From Thysanoteuthis rhombus (Eukaryota > Mollusca > Cephalopoda > Oegopsida > Thysanoteuthidae): DNA of 64,000 nt. Positions 31,972 to 42,959 of the stretch are shown piece by piece. Under the pieces are notes generated by a model. The model was not told where the DNA came from. It saw only the letters and a program-made list of their open reading frames with translations, and searched no databases. How positions within the stretch are numbered: the stretch's first letter is position 1; each line of letters starts with the position of its first letter. The translations under genes were made by a program, and so were the position numbers. The stretch spans positions 45,063,959 to 45,127,958 of the forward strand of contig OY735227.1 in the NCBI GenBank assembly GCA_963457665.1, read 5' to 3'.

Positions 31972-33774
31972 GAGAAAGAACAGCTATACCACTTACTTAA
32001 TTTACACAGGCCAAAAGCAAATCCTTGTCTCAATACATCCATGTGTGTGTGTGTGTATGTGTGAATGGTCTATTCAAATGCATGCACGTATGTGTGTGTT
32101 AGTACGTGTATGCATGCATGTAATGTATGTATTTGCCTCGTAATGTTGTAATGGACTTTACAACTAAGTAGTATGTTCAATTCTTGCTGTGGTCTTGTGC
32201 CAAAACCAATCTTAAAGCTTCCGCGCGCGCACAGAAGAGTCTCTCCTACCCTCACCCCCCGCAATATGCATCTAAATGCAAAACAACCTCCTCCTGTATA
32301 ATCTCTTTCTCTCACTCTCTATGGTAAGCTTCTCCTCCCCCATTGTATGCATTTCACGTATATTGCAGCTTCTCGGTGCATATCCCATGTTAGTTGCATG
32401 CATTTATCAAAAAGATCGTTAATCTATTATCCTTTCGAATTCTTCTGCCTCGGTCCAAAATACGTCTCGACATTGTTTTTTGCTTTCATTTTCGCATTAT
32501 CACCGAAACGAATCTAAAAATGGATCACTGAAATGACCTGTGCCGGATTTAGACTTGTTGAAAGGCGAGGCCTGAAGCTATGTGAAGCTCGGAGGCCCCC
32601 TTGTGACAAAATCACGTCAGGGGGTCTCACAAACCTTAATTTTGATGTGTCCCTGCAGATTAGACTGAGGCTTAGCTTATGGCGAAATCCTTCACTGAAA
32701 ATGACCGTAAAATGAATGGTCATGCTGAACAATCAAGCATCCATAAAAAGTTAAAAACTGATTGCTTAGCACAATACCAAATAGATACGAAAGAAACCCA
32801 CGCAAACCACTAGAAACATCGTCATCATATTTTTGCTTCAACTACTGACCTTTAGTTAATTCATCCTCTGGGTTGGGAGCCCAAAAAACAACAACAACCA
32901 CTGGGCCAGGTTTTATCTTAAGTTCCAACTGATGAATGACAAGAGGAGGAAGGTGTGTTTGGTGGTAGCAGCATTGTCTGCTGGTTTCACTTCAAGAGAC
33001 TCCACCAAAAAACGGTGCTGCTAAAATCAGTTCCCAGGATTTGACGGATGGATGGACAGACGAAGGAAAAAAGACAGACAGGAAGGATATTTCTTTTCTT
33101 CTTTCTTTACTACTAAAAAGAGAAAGTCATTTTGCCGGGTAGATGATATTGAAATAGATTACCAATGGCTAAAAACATGGAATGGATGGAGTCTTATTTT
33201 CTTTTCTTTGTATTTAATTATAACTTTTTCTTGAGGCTTTACACAGATTTTCACTTACACAATGTATTGTGTTAAAAAAAAATCGTCCTCGTTATTTATT
33301 TATGAATCTGAAAGCATGTTCTTTTAATTAAAATGTGTTCAAATGCTTCACGTCTCTAGTAAAGTGTGTTCCATTCACTCTGCAAGTTTAAATAAACAGA
33401 AATTTTAACAGTATACGATTTATCCCCCCAAATAACATGTTTTGAATGAGGTTTTGTTTGCATTTAATCCTTTTACACAAATGTGAGAAATTCAGTTTTC
33501 TTTCATCCTCGCTAACCATACACAATCGGTACACACGTGTACTTATTAACTGCACAACATATATAATGTTTGTATGCAAGCTTTAGATAGTAAGTATGTT
33601 TCTGGTAGCTACATGTTTGTTTAGTAGTACTATTGCGTAAAATGTGAACCTGTCTAGCGCTTATCTCTTCAGCTGGTATAACTACTGCTATTACTAGTAG
33701 TAGCACTGTTGTCAGTCATCAACCACCTGAAAGACGTTGGTATGCTTCTTGTGAGGTACATATTCGTAATAACA
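31969..33774. other. Mixed non-coding DNA with short repeat pieces
   Basis: At 32165-32215 a piece of S3 tail is visible (GTTCAATTCTTGCTGTGG, TCTTGTGCCAAAACC). At 32535-32660 a GC-richer block (GTGCCGGATTTAGAC, AGCTCGGAGGCCCCC) looks like a DNA transposon end, but I could not find its partner. No host exon was recognised. Confidence 0.35.
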
Positions 33775-33960
33775 TAGTGATAAGAGTGAAAGAGGAAGAA
33801 AGTAAGGAAAGAGATAAGATGTAAGAGAGAGGAGAGATCGAGACGAGGGGAGGAGGAGAGGGACAGAGACATCTAAAGGAGGAGGAGGAATTAAAAGAAA
33901 AGAAAAAGAGGGGGAGAGAGAGACACGAAGATAGAAAGTAAAGAGAAATTAATCATTACT
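33775..33960. repeat. Purine-rich (GA) tract of about 185 bp
   Basis: The plus strand is almost entirely A and G, with GAGGAGGAGG and GAGAGAGAGA words and few pyrimidine interruptions. Confidence 0.8.
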
Positions 33961-34031
33961 TCACCATGATATCAGTCTCAAAATACAACAGAAGCTGCCA
34001 ACGAAGTGTATAAATGTGTACGAATCGAAAA

Positions 34032-34275
34032 GCAGTTGCCAATTTAGCGTGAAAAGCGCTAAATTCGGTGAGTTTCTCGTCTTCACAGTGGGAAAAAGCG
34101 CTGAATTAGCGCGGACGTGCTCGAAGATTTTGGTCATATAGCGTGTTTGGCCATTTTTAGCATCTTTTCGGATTTATTGGCCATTTATAGCTATTGTTTA
34201 ATTTAGCGCTTTTCGGTAGTCAAAAAAGCATTTTGTTTTTAAATTTGGCGCTTTTTGAGTTGGCAACACTGTTCA
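34032..34275. mobile_element. Small hAT-like MITE candidate
   Basis: The left end is CAGTTGCCAATTTAGCG. The reverse complement of the right end is CAGTGTTGCCAACTC, followed on both sides by AAAAGCGC and a (C/T)AAATT word. The ends therefore form short inverted repeats of the CAGNGTTGCCA type. The flanking octamers TCGAAAAG and TTCAGAAG agree at five of eight positions, too few to prove a target duplication. The interior is CpG-rich for this window. Confidence 0.45.
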
Positions 34276-35319
34276 GAAGGGAGGACTCAATATTATCAAG
34301 AGAAGAAGCGCGCAAACATTATTTATTTTGCTTACCCACAAATGTAAAATACGACTTAAAAGGCCCACACATGTATTTGAATACGTCAATTTGGCTAAAT
34401 AAGATTGTAAAGTTTCACATGTAACAGCGCATAAATAAAACTAATTTCACAATTTAAATTATTTAAAGCAATGAATTCATTTATGTATTTACTCGACGTG
34501 TTTTTATTCAATTAATTCTCTCGTTTCTTTTTATTTCTGCGCCATTTTCAACATCGAGTGGGCAGTGGTGTGAAACTTTACATATCACAATCGTGACCAC
34601 CTCCCCTCGTGTCGCCGATTTTCCTAGCCAAGTAGTAATTTTAATCGATAGATAATTATTCCCATTTCAAAGTTATCAAAGGAAAGGCTGCCACTAGAAA
34701 CATGCAGAGTTCAACTTTGTTTTATAACCCTATCAAAATCTTTAATCATTAATTCATTTTTGTTCTTCCTCAAGATTGAAGTGTAGAATCAGTTGTACAT
34801 TTCCGTAAGTTTCCGTAGACTCCGCTCTCAATAAGAAATATACGCATGGATCTAAGATTGTCTGGCGATTGAATTAAACATCATCATAAATGAAATACAA
34901 AGAAGATGAAAGAGGTCTACTTTGAGCCCATTAACCCTTCTCTAATAACATTAATTGGCATCAGATTGAAGACAGACGATCTTCAGAATTAAGTCATTGA
35001 ATTCAATAAATAAGGGGAAGCTACTCGCACTTGCCTAATCGAGGAGTGATTATTGGCAAGTTAGTTGATCATCCTGATTTTGGAAGATAATTTCTAACCG
35101 GAGGTAGAACAAATGCGAAGACTTTGGCATTGCACTATGGAATCTGGATTAGAAGGATCAGGGTTCGCCCTCTGACCAAGTCAAGGGTTCTCATGTCAAC
35201 CCAACAATAGTTGAATAGTAGAGAGAATCATTTGAGGAAGTTCCTGCCCTTTACCAACGTCAACCTTGTGTCATATCCTGCTCTAGTGGTGGTTCGGATA
35301 GATAGGAGCAAGCTGGTCT
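34276..35319. other. Non-coding DNA, nothing recognised
   Basis: No repeat or exon recognised. CpG dinucleotides are more frequent at 34000-34640 than elsewhere. Confidence 0.4.
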
Positions 35320-35450
35320 TACAGATCATTAATACTGAGTAGTGATTTTAGTCCTCACTGGGTGCCCTATACTTATGGTCTTGTGCCAAATTAAGCCAAG
35401 TTCAGTCAATACCTGGGTGTAATTATAAGACTGAATAAACACAGTCATTT
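35320..35450 (+). repeat. S3 SINE tail, copy 3
   Basis: CCTCACTGGGTGCCCTATAC, TTATGGTCTTGTGCCAAATT, AAGCCAAGTTCAGTCAATAC and GACTGAATAAACACAGTC match 6880-7040 and 20165-20290. The CCTCACTGG word is the end of the tRNA-like B box seen in the 20.2-kb copy. Confidence 0.55.
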
Positions 35451-35739
35451 AATAATTCCTATCTATGATATAATGAGTTACATAAGCAGTCTGTATTTGA
35501 TATTGGTTAATAATACCAGTGAAAAGAAATTCACTGATTATTTGAATTTACACGAAGCAATTTTTTACGTAAAAAAAATTCTGAACTTGTTCCAACTGAA
35601 GAGTCCATAGTTTCAAATGGTGGGTGGGAGGCATTTTTATCAGCAAAATTTTACCCCTGAGTGGAAGTGTCCAGTGTTATGGATAGAAATACAAAAAGGT
35701 TACATGACTCTTTTCATTATTAGAGTAGATATCTACTCA

Positions 35740-36030
35740 CCATATTGGTATCAGACCATTTACACTGGGAGATCAAATGAGAAACAAACCCACTAACAAC
35801 AGCCAGTAAGATTAGCTTCCGATTATTGCGATATAACATGCATCCTGATCTGTTTTTAGTATTTTTTTGTCATACTAATCATCAACATAGCAGTTTTATA
35901 TCAGACCATCAATTGTGGTAGATGCAATGAGGTTTGAACCCACTAACAACAGCCAGTAAGTTTAGCTAGCTAATCATTGCTATTTGATGTGTGTCCTGAT
36001 CTGTTTGTTTTTTTTTTAGTTTTTCATCTG
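35740..36030 (-). repeat. Tandemly duplicated tRNA-like SINE unit, about 170-bp period
   Basis: Two units share TATCAGACCAT, GAACCCACTAACAACAGCCA, GTAAG.TTAGCT and TCCTGATCTGTTT, at 35743-35875 and 35908-36025. On the minus strand each has GGGTTCAAACCTCATTG (B-box-like) downstream of TAGCTAGCTAAACTTACTGG (A-box-like), so the duplicated unit is tRNA-derived. Confidence 0.6.
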
Positions 36031-36186
36031 TGACAAATGTTGATAGGTCACAGAATGCCAAAATAACTTTCTTTCGGGTCAAATTGAAAAATATTGAAAG
36101 TGTTCATTAAAAAGGAAGTGAAGAGAAAGTTGAAGAAAGATAATATTAATCTAATCACTGAAACAGACATTGCCAGAAATTACATT

Positions 36187-36275
36187 ACCAGTGGCTGATT
36201 AGCTCAATGGTAAGTGCATCGCTACATTGGAGCGGCTGCCCTATCAGTGACAGGTTTGATTCATACAGCAGCCCC
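36187..36275 (+). repeat. tRNA-like sequence (SINE head or tRNA pseudogene)
   Basis: The acceptor-like ends GTGGCTG and CAGCCCC pair at six of seven positions. TTAGCTCAATGGTAAGTGC is an A box. A 5-bp anticodon-like stem closes ACATTGG, which lacks U33. GGTTTGATTC is B-box-like, but the T stem does not pair. It is not a functional tRNA. Confidence 0.5.
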
Positions 36276-36466
36276 ATTTTCTTTGATTGTTTATTCTATT
36301 TATATTGCCTGAATTGAATAATACATTAATTGCATTATCATTTCAAATAAGTTTCTATGTGATATAACACAATTTATAATTCATTCTGTCTGACCAAATA
36401 TGTCCATTTCTTTATATATATATATCAGTGTATAGAAGAGGAATAAAATTTATCTTACAACATTAG

Positions 36467-37139
36467 AATGAAATGACAATTCAGAATACCTTATTGTGTA
36501 CAAATGAGATTTAGTTTATTTGACTTTTCGCCTGTTTATCCGGGCTTCTTCAAAAACAACTGACAGATATACAAAAAATGGTCTGTTATATACAGTCCAT
36601 GTCTGGTTGTGGGCGGGTTTAATGATTAATAATTTAATTGAGTGGATATCAAATGTTCTAAATAGTAGGGATTCGTATGGTGTCTTGAAACTTATAACTT
36701 ATTTTTAGTGAACTCATAGACACTCATTGATTATACTTAGTATATTTGAGCTATATTCAGATATAAAGATCAGCACATCACAAATGCTCCCCGTTAACCA
36801 ATGTGGAGTCTTGGCAGAAAATCAAAATGTTTGCATTTGCCGTTTTGAATTTGTTATTGTGTTGCCGGGGAGACAGATGACAATAAACATCTTGAACACT
36901 TGAAAAATGAAAACTCTGCTTTCATGACACCTTATCTGAGTTCCATTATTCAAAACACTTGATATCCACTCAATTTAATTATTAATCACTGAAACCGCCC
37001 ACAAACAGACATAGACTCTATATAGCAGACACTTGTATCTATCACCAATTTGCTGAAGAAGATCATATGACCAAGTGACACATCAAAAACTAAGAAATCT
37101 CATTTGCACATGACAAATTCACCTGAACTGTCATTTCAC

Positions 37140-37142
<3 letters not shown>
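36467..37142. mobile_element. Foldback element, inverted arms of about 235 bp
   Basis: The left arm (36467-36700) and right arm (36903-37142) are inverted copies. Shared landmarks are GAATGAAATGACAATTCAG / GAGTGAAATGACAGTTCAG at the outer ends, then GCAAATGAGATTT, CTTCTTCA, ATGTCTG.TTGTGGGCGG, GATTAATAATT(T/A)AATTGAG, TGGATATCAA, and GGTGTC(T/A)TGAAA(C/A) near the loop. The spacer is about 200 bp. TA runs lie on both sides (36411-36425 and 37144-37195). No transposase was found inside. Confidence 0.8.

Positions 37143-37143
<1 letters not shown>

Positions 37144-37195
<52 letters not shown>
37144..37195. repeat. (TA)n microsatellite with (CA)n tail
   Basis: About 26 TA units, followed by TTTG and a CA run. 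Confidence 0.95.
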
Positions 37196-37198
<3 letters not shown>

Positions 37199-38084
37199 CA
37201 CACACACACACACACAAACAGAGGTAACAATTTATTATAAATCCCAACACATTAATTTTCAGTTGGTCTCAGACATATTGATTTTTTCATAATGTAAAGT
37301 TGTCTTTAACAATGAATTTAATAGTATAACAATAGATGTAAACAGTTCCAATTTTTACATCCTTCAACATTTGCAGCCAGTTATTGATATATAAACAACA
37401 CTGTCCCAAAGTGATTATAATAAGCAGCTTCCTCTGTATATATGTGATTACAACTGGTATCTAAATACTTTGCAATCCTTCATTTTGACTTGCATCACAA
37501 AACAGTCTCTCCACATCATTTGTCTTCGCTCTTTAGCATGTTAGGACAGTTATTAGTATATAAAACATTAGGAAAAAATCCATTCAACCGTCCGGTAGAG
37601 AAGAGTTAGTTATATGATCCTCCTACGCTAGTGGTTCTCAAGGGTAGGGGGTTAATGCAACAAAGGGGGTAGAATTTGAGATGAAGGGTGTGATAGATTG
37701 TCACATACAAATGAATTATTTTCTAAGAAAATGGCTAATCTTTCATTCTATAACAGTTAAGTCAATAAATAAGGAGAAGTTACTCCCCCTCAATGAATAA
37801 CAAAATGTACATTTTTGATATATATATATATATTGAAACAACGCACCAATGAGATGTTTTAACACGTTTGTGACTAGAATATAATGTAGCAGTGACCTTG
37901 ACATTTTGTATTTAAAAAATGCATCAAGCTACATTGGTCAGTTTTTATGCTACAGGTGCTGAAGTGAATATGTATATAGAGAACTTGGCATTTTTTTCAC
38001 ACAGATTGAACAATGAAGGATTCTGTTTCAAATGAGAAAAAACTTTTTAGTGTCTTTTCCAGTGTTGCAACAGGCCTATGAGGA
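37196..38084. other. Non-coding DNA, nothing recognised
   Basis: AGTGGTTCTCAAGG at 37632 resembles a DNA transposon end, but no partner is visible. A short (TA)n lies at 37820-37834. Confidence 0.4.
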
Positions 38085-38470
38085 GGATTGTTTGAGCTGT
38101 ACACTATTCTATGAATAATGCCAGCATTTCAAATCAGGAAGAACATTCACTAAAGATGTTGCCAAATCTGGACAACCTTTTGTATCAATGAATGATGATG
38201 GCACTGAAAAAGTGCATGCTGTGATCTGTTCAAATCATTGACTCTCAGAGAAGTTTCCGAAGATGTAGGAATGTGTAAAAGTTGGTACCACATGGTTTCA
38301 AAAGAAAAACCAATGATGCATTATGTTCACGTGCGGCATCTGCTGACTGATAAACAACATTTTTGGTGAGTCATGAGGCAACCCTCTTCCAACAGCCATC
38401 CAACTCTCTGGATTTGGACCCTGTTAACTTTTTGTTCCCAAAGCTGAAATGATAGAATGCACCATGAGAC
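38085..38470 (+). pseudogene. Mariner transposase remnant, internally deleted
   Basis: The 5' part reads RTFTKDVAKSGQPFVSMNDD then GTEKVHAVI, matching the R.S..D..RSGRPS...DE..E.V...I block of mariner transposases, then REVSEDVG, matching LA..VGIS. The middle, with the first catalytic Asp, is deleted. The 3' part reads SHEATLFQQPSNSLDLDPVN then FLFPKLK, matching PPYSPDLAPCDFFLFPKLK, with the third acidic position replaced by Asn. It is dead. Confidence 0.8.
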
Positions 38471-38854
38471 CTGCACACTATCCCTCAAAATGACTTCCAG
38501 AACAAATCCCCAAACTGGAAAATAAATTGGGGAATGGTGTATCGACTGTGGAGGGGACTATTCTGAAGAAGACAAGTCTCATAAGGTGGTAGGTAAAGTG
38601 ATAAGTTTGTTTTGGAAGAAGTTTCTTCTTGGACACGCCTAATATATGTCTGTAAAGAGACACAAGACTAAAACCCACAATCATCAATTCAAACATTGCA
38701 GTATAACGTTGAGTACAAACGTCACATTGGATAAACAACATAAGTAAAATGTCATTTTAGTTTCATTCAATTCAACATGAGCATTACCCCCACTGCTCAC
38801 CAAGTTGAAAGTTGGTACCTTATAGTTAATAATGGTGCAGTACAATCATTTTAT

Positions 38855-39180
38855 GCCTGCTCTGATAGTGTAATGGTTACCACGCCTGCCTCACATGCAG
38901 AGGGTCCTGGGTTCAATTCCCTATATAAGCGAAGGATGTGGAAAACTTTTCAAGAGGAAAAATTTCCTTGTGCACTCAGCAATTAGTTGAATACACTCCA
39001 CACTGTGAGGTTAGGTTGGACTTGCATCTTGCCAATGGTCATAAAATCTTGTAGGTACAAAGTCTTGACTAGACTAGAGACTTGCGAGGATTACTAAGCT
39101 GACGCATGCAAGAGAAATGGGGACTTTGTCACCAGCCATCATATTCAGTTGGGGATGGTCTCTTAAGAGGCATGACGCTT
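38855..39180 (+). repeat. S2 SINE (tRNA-Val-derived), copy 1
   Basis: The head has an A box TAGTGTAATGGTTACCACG, an anticodon loop CTCACAT in CCTGCCTCACATGCAGAGG (anticodon CAC, Val) and a B box TGGGTTCAATTCCC. The body continues with GTGGAAAACTTTTCAAGAGG, TGCACTCAGCAATTAG and TTGAATACACT, then less certain sequence to about 39180. The head and proximal body recur at 55460-55630. Confidence 0.75.
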
Positions 39181-39659
39181 TACTATTGTTTTATGAAATC
39201 CCAACTTGATATTCCTATGTAAAAATTTTTATTTGCTGGTAAAAGGGTTACCACTAAGGTATATCCTGAAAATACTCTTTCTCCACCTCCCTGGAGATAT
39301 ATCCTTTCGCCACCAAGCCCTTCCTTGGAAAAGTGTCAGCAGATGCCAATGTGCAATTTGAAAAAAAATAACCAAAAACAGAATCATAAGGAGAGGAAAG
39401 GGTTGAGAAACCCTGCAGGTTTAAGTGTGTATCAAAATTGTGTTCATGTTGGATTTTTACCTGAACACAATACACTGGCATCCAGCCATTGTACCCTATG
39501 ATACTCAAAGAATTGCCAATACAAACATTGTGAAATCTCAAGCCAAATAATCATTCTTAATCTTTGATAAACAAGTTGGGAGCCTCCTTACTCTAATCCC
39601 TTCCTCTGGACTCTTTAAAAATTTTATCTGATTGATGCCAAGGATTAGAAATCATCAAC
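39181..39659. other. Non-coding DNA, nothing recognised
   Basis: No supported feature. Confidence 0.4.
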
Positions 39660-40330
39660 CAAAACTATACACATGGGTTTCTTCAGTTTTAAGGTTGGTT
39701 CAGTTGGTCAATTAGCTGTGTGTGTATATACCCTTTTATTAAACTATCTTTTTTTGTCCCTATTTTCTTCCTGCCCTCTTATTAAACAACCTAACTTTCT
39801 CTCCTGACCCTTCTCTTCCTACCTGTTATTAACCTACCAAAAACACTCTTTTTCTAAATTAGCTGTGTGTGTATGTACCTTTTTATTAAACTACCTATCT
39901 TTCTTTTGTCCCTATTTTCTTCCTACCCTCTTATTAAACAACCTAACTTTCTCTCCTGACCCTTCTCTTCCTACCTGTTATTAACCTACCAAAACTTTTC
40001 CTAAGAAAGTTTAAACACAAATAGGAACATGCATACAGGCTGTACAAATATAACTAGAGCACTGAAAATTTGAATATTTACTTCTTATTATGTTTAGAAA
40101 AAGAGTGTTGTTTTTTTTTTAATTACTCCCCCCCAATAGGATTTTGATAGGAATTCGCTGAATCGTTCACTAGTTTGTGTCCAGTAGCATTTACACTTGT
40201 TTTTTGGAAACTTTGACTTTTTTGAGTGATCACTGCCCAATAATACAAATTAACAACATTCAATGATCAGCCCTTCTTCCAATTTTTCAACTGATCACAC
40301 CAAACATGGCATGCTACCAGAAAATGTTGA
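39660..40330 (-). repeat. R1, copy 6, interrupted by a duplicated insert
   Basis: The R1 3' end (GGTTTCTTCAGTTTTAAGGT, TGGTTCAGTTGG) is at 39674-39708 and the rest of R1 resumes at about 40033 (ACAGGCTGTACAAATATAAC, CTAGAGCACTGAAAATTTG, TTTGTGTCCAGTAGCATTTA). Between them lie two tandem copies of a roughly 147-bp unit starting ATTAGCTGTGTGTGTAT at 39711 and 39858, with CTTTCTCTCCTGACCCTTCT and ACCTGTTATTAACCTACCAA. The unit is pyrimidine-rich and does not occur elsewhere in the window. Confidence 0.7.
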
Positions 40331-40888
40331 TCATGAGATAGAATGTTGGTATATCAATGAATAATATGCTACAGAAATGCTGAAGAATACTTTTGTTCAT
40401 GTATTTAAACAGCTTGAGATGAAACTTTTAAAAAAACTTACAATAGGATACTTGAATTATCAAAAATAATTCACCAAATAAAATAGTTTTAGGCTCCTCA
40501 GGGCTGACCCTACATATATAACCATATCATTTTTAAGGGTATATGCTATCATATAAATAAAGGTCAGAGTTGACTTCAAACTTAAATTTTAGTTCTAACA
40601 ACTTATTTTCAATGATGGACCATTGGCTTGAAAGGAAAAATAAAGAAGAATGCCTCAACCATTAACTACATTCAATGCTACAATAGAAACTGGCTTGTCA
40701 GACTCCAGGAATGTAGGAAAGAAAACGAATAATTCTAATTCAAAGAAATGAGGTTGACAATAGAGAATGCAAATATCATGAAGAATATCTTTCTTTCTGT
40801 TTTATAGCCATTATTGATTCATCTTATTGAGTATTATGCAAGAAAACGTTTTTGATGATGTTATAAGAATTTTCCAACAGTAAATGGA
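40331..40888. other. AT-rich non-coding DNA, nothing recognised
   Basis: No supported feature. Confidence 0.4.
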
Positions 40889-41195
40889 GTGAACTTGATG
40901 AGAGGCAAAAATCATTACATCCTTTCATACAAAAAACGAAAAGCCACAGAAGCCTCTTACAGAGTAAGTTATTGCATTGTGTTAGTTGGAGAAGAGCATA
41001 CAATAGGTGAGACATTCTTGAAGCATTTTGCAGCCGATGTGAGTGAATGCCTGCTGGGGCAAAAAGTCAGCAGATGAATTCATTGTTACTTTTTCTAATG
41101 ATACAGAGACTCATCGTAAGTATTTGTCTGCTAATATAAAGACTGATTTGTTTATGTGCCAAACAAATAAATGAATCTACAGATGTTACTGGGCT
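40889..41195 (+). pseudogene. hAT-like transposase fragment (SCAND3/ZBED5-like)
   Basis: One frame reads ATEASYRVSYCIVLVGEEHT then IGETFLKHFAADVSECLLG, matching EASY.V...IA...KPHTI.E.LI.P......LG. After a frame shift at about 41073 it reads TFSNDTETHRKYLSANIKTD, matching the invariant LSNDTV..RI..M......L segment. It lacks the N-terminal zinc finger and the catalytic C-terminal half. It is a different hAT lineage from the one at 12.2-14.3 kb. Confidence 0.7.
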
Positions 41196-41204
41196 TTTAT
41201 AATG

Positions 41205-41572
41205 TACAATGGTACCTCTCATAGTAAAGGACTTCACTAAACTTGGGAAGAGGTCCCTATTGCCCCCCAAAATCCCTTAGCAAAATATTTTCAGCTTGTG
41301 GGGGGAAAATTACAGATTTTATAAAATTATCCAGAATCATTGAGATTTAATTAATAAATCAAGATTCATATCAACTATAGAAGTGCTCATTTTCAGATAG
41401 AGAAACGAACGAACACTTGTTAAATTATAATAGAATTGATTATTCATCTATTTATTTCATTATTTGGAATGAATTACCGAAATCTAATTCGTTTAATTAT
41501 TCAGTTAACGAATTTCATCTAACAAGACATTTTGAGGAACGGATCTTCCTCATTAAGTGAGGTACCACTACA
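41205..41572. mobile_element. Tigger/pogo-type MITE
   Basis: The left end is TACAATGGTACCTCTC. The reverse complement of the right end is TGTAGTGGTACCTCAC. GGTACCTC-type termini with inner AACGAATTTC- and GAACGGATCTTCC-like words are typical of widespread pogo/Tigger MITEs. It lies directly 3' of the hAT fragment. Confidence 0.6.
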
Positions 41573-42959
41573 GGTGAATTTCTACATATACTTTTAATAT
41601 TTGTAGTGTCACTATTAATGTAATCATTAGAGCGAACGAAAGTTTAGATGTATTTGTTGAATAAATCCTCCCTGTGATATCAGAGGCTACATAAATAGTA
41701 CATCATGATAAAAGTGGATATAGATGCCCTCATTATAACATGGGTGTTGGGGTCCAAGATTGCAAACCACGTTATAACCAAGTCACAATAACTGCTGGGT
41801 GGGTATAGCTGATATTAAGAACAGACAATTAACGGATGCCAAAACATCTATCACATGACATAGTGAGATGTGAACAGATGAACAAAGGAATTCTTTAATA
41901 TTCGATCATTATAAATGATGTCTACGGTTGTGACCTTTCCTGCTTCAAAATGGCCACCAGTCCAGCCGTAGCATGGCACTTGCTAATGGCAAATTCAAGT
42001 CAAAGAAGCAGATGATAATAACCCCATCACTAACCCTGCAGCTAGAGTGGTGGCCATTTTGAAATGGAGAAAGAAACAATAGCCCAAAATATTTACATAT
42101 TTGCACCAATGACTTGACCTTTTGAACCCTTAGCCCCTGAACCTTTAGATACTCGGTACCAGAGCTCCTGAAGGGGGAATGGAAAAGAATTAATAATAAG
42201 CTTGGCGGCGCTAAGGTCAACCTCCCTTGCTTCATTAAAATCCAATAGGTGAACAAAACAGAATTCTTTTCTCAGTGCAATATCATTCCCATACTATTTA
42301 AACTCCTTTACTTTACTTCATAATTGATTTGCACGTTTGTAAAATATATTTCTTAGTGGTAGAAATAGGGATGTGACAAAAAGCAAGACCAAGCCTGACT
42401 GCTGCAGTTTAGCTTTCTTTGGTGAGATGCCAATCTATCAATCAGTTGGTTGTGATTTCAAATAACAATAGGGAAATGTTAGTTTTATAAATGTATTCAT
42501 TTATCAATTAGAATTGAATAAGCCCCTGGGGATTTCTAATAATGAATTTTGGTACACTTGTCAATGTAGCTCAGTTTTGGATTACTTTTTGTCATTTCAT
42601 CGATTTTTTTCATTTCTACCCCTACCCCCACCAGAGGTTCAACTGAACAATGTTAACACCCAAGTTGGTATATTTAGAGCCCAGAATTCAGGAACTTTAA
42701 ACTTTTACTATAAAGTTTGTTTTTTTAAAATGAGCTGATTTTAGTAAAATATTTAGTATTCATCTTTGAAAAAATACAAAAGAAAAATCAATAAAATGAC
42801 AAAAAGTTATCCAAATTTTCAACACAGTATAAACTGTCTGTCATATACATACAAACTCTGCAAAATATCAGTTGAAGTAATGAAAAAATGGTGAAAAAAG
42901 GAAAAAATGTGATTTTTTTCAGTTATTTCAATATGATCTAGAAGTGGATGTAAGCTAAA
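41573..42959. other. Non-coding DNA with a perfect 16-bp inverted repeat
   Basis: TTCAAAATGGCCACCA at 41944-41959 is perfectly inverted at 42048-42063. Nothing else was recognised. A pyrimidine run occurs at 42605-42635. Confidence 0.5.

Noticed and set aside
36187-36275. Functional tRNA gene
   Set aside because: The T stem does not pair, the anticodon loop lacks U33 and the variable region is too long. Better read as a SINE head or pseudogene.
38855-38940. Functional tRNA-Val gene
   Set aside because: The acceptor and T stems are incomplete, and a conserved SINE body follows, shared with 55.5 kb.
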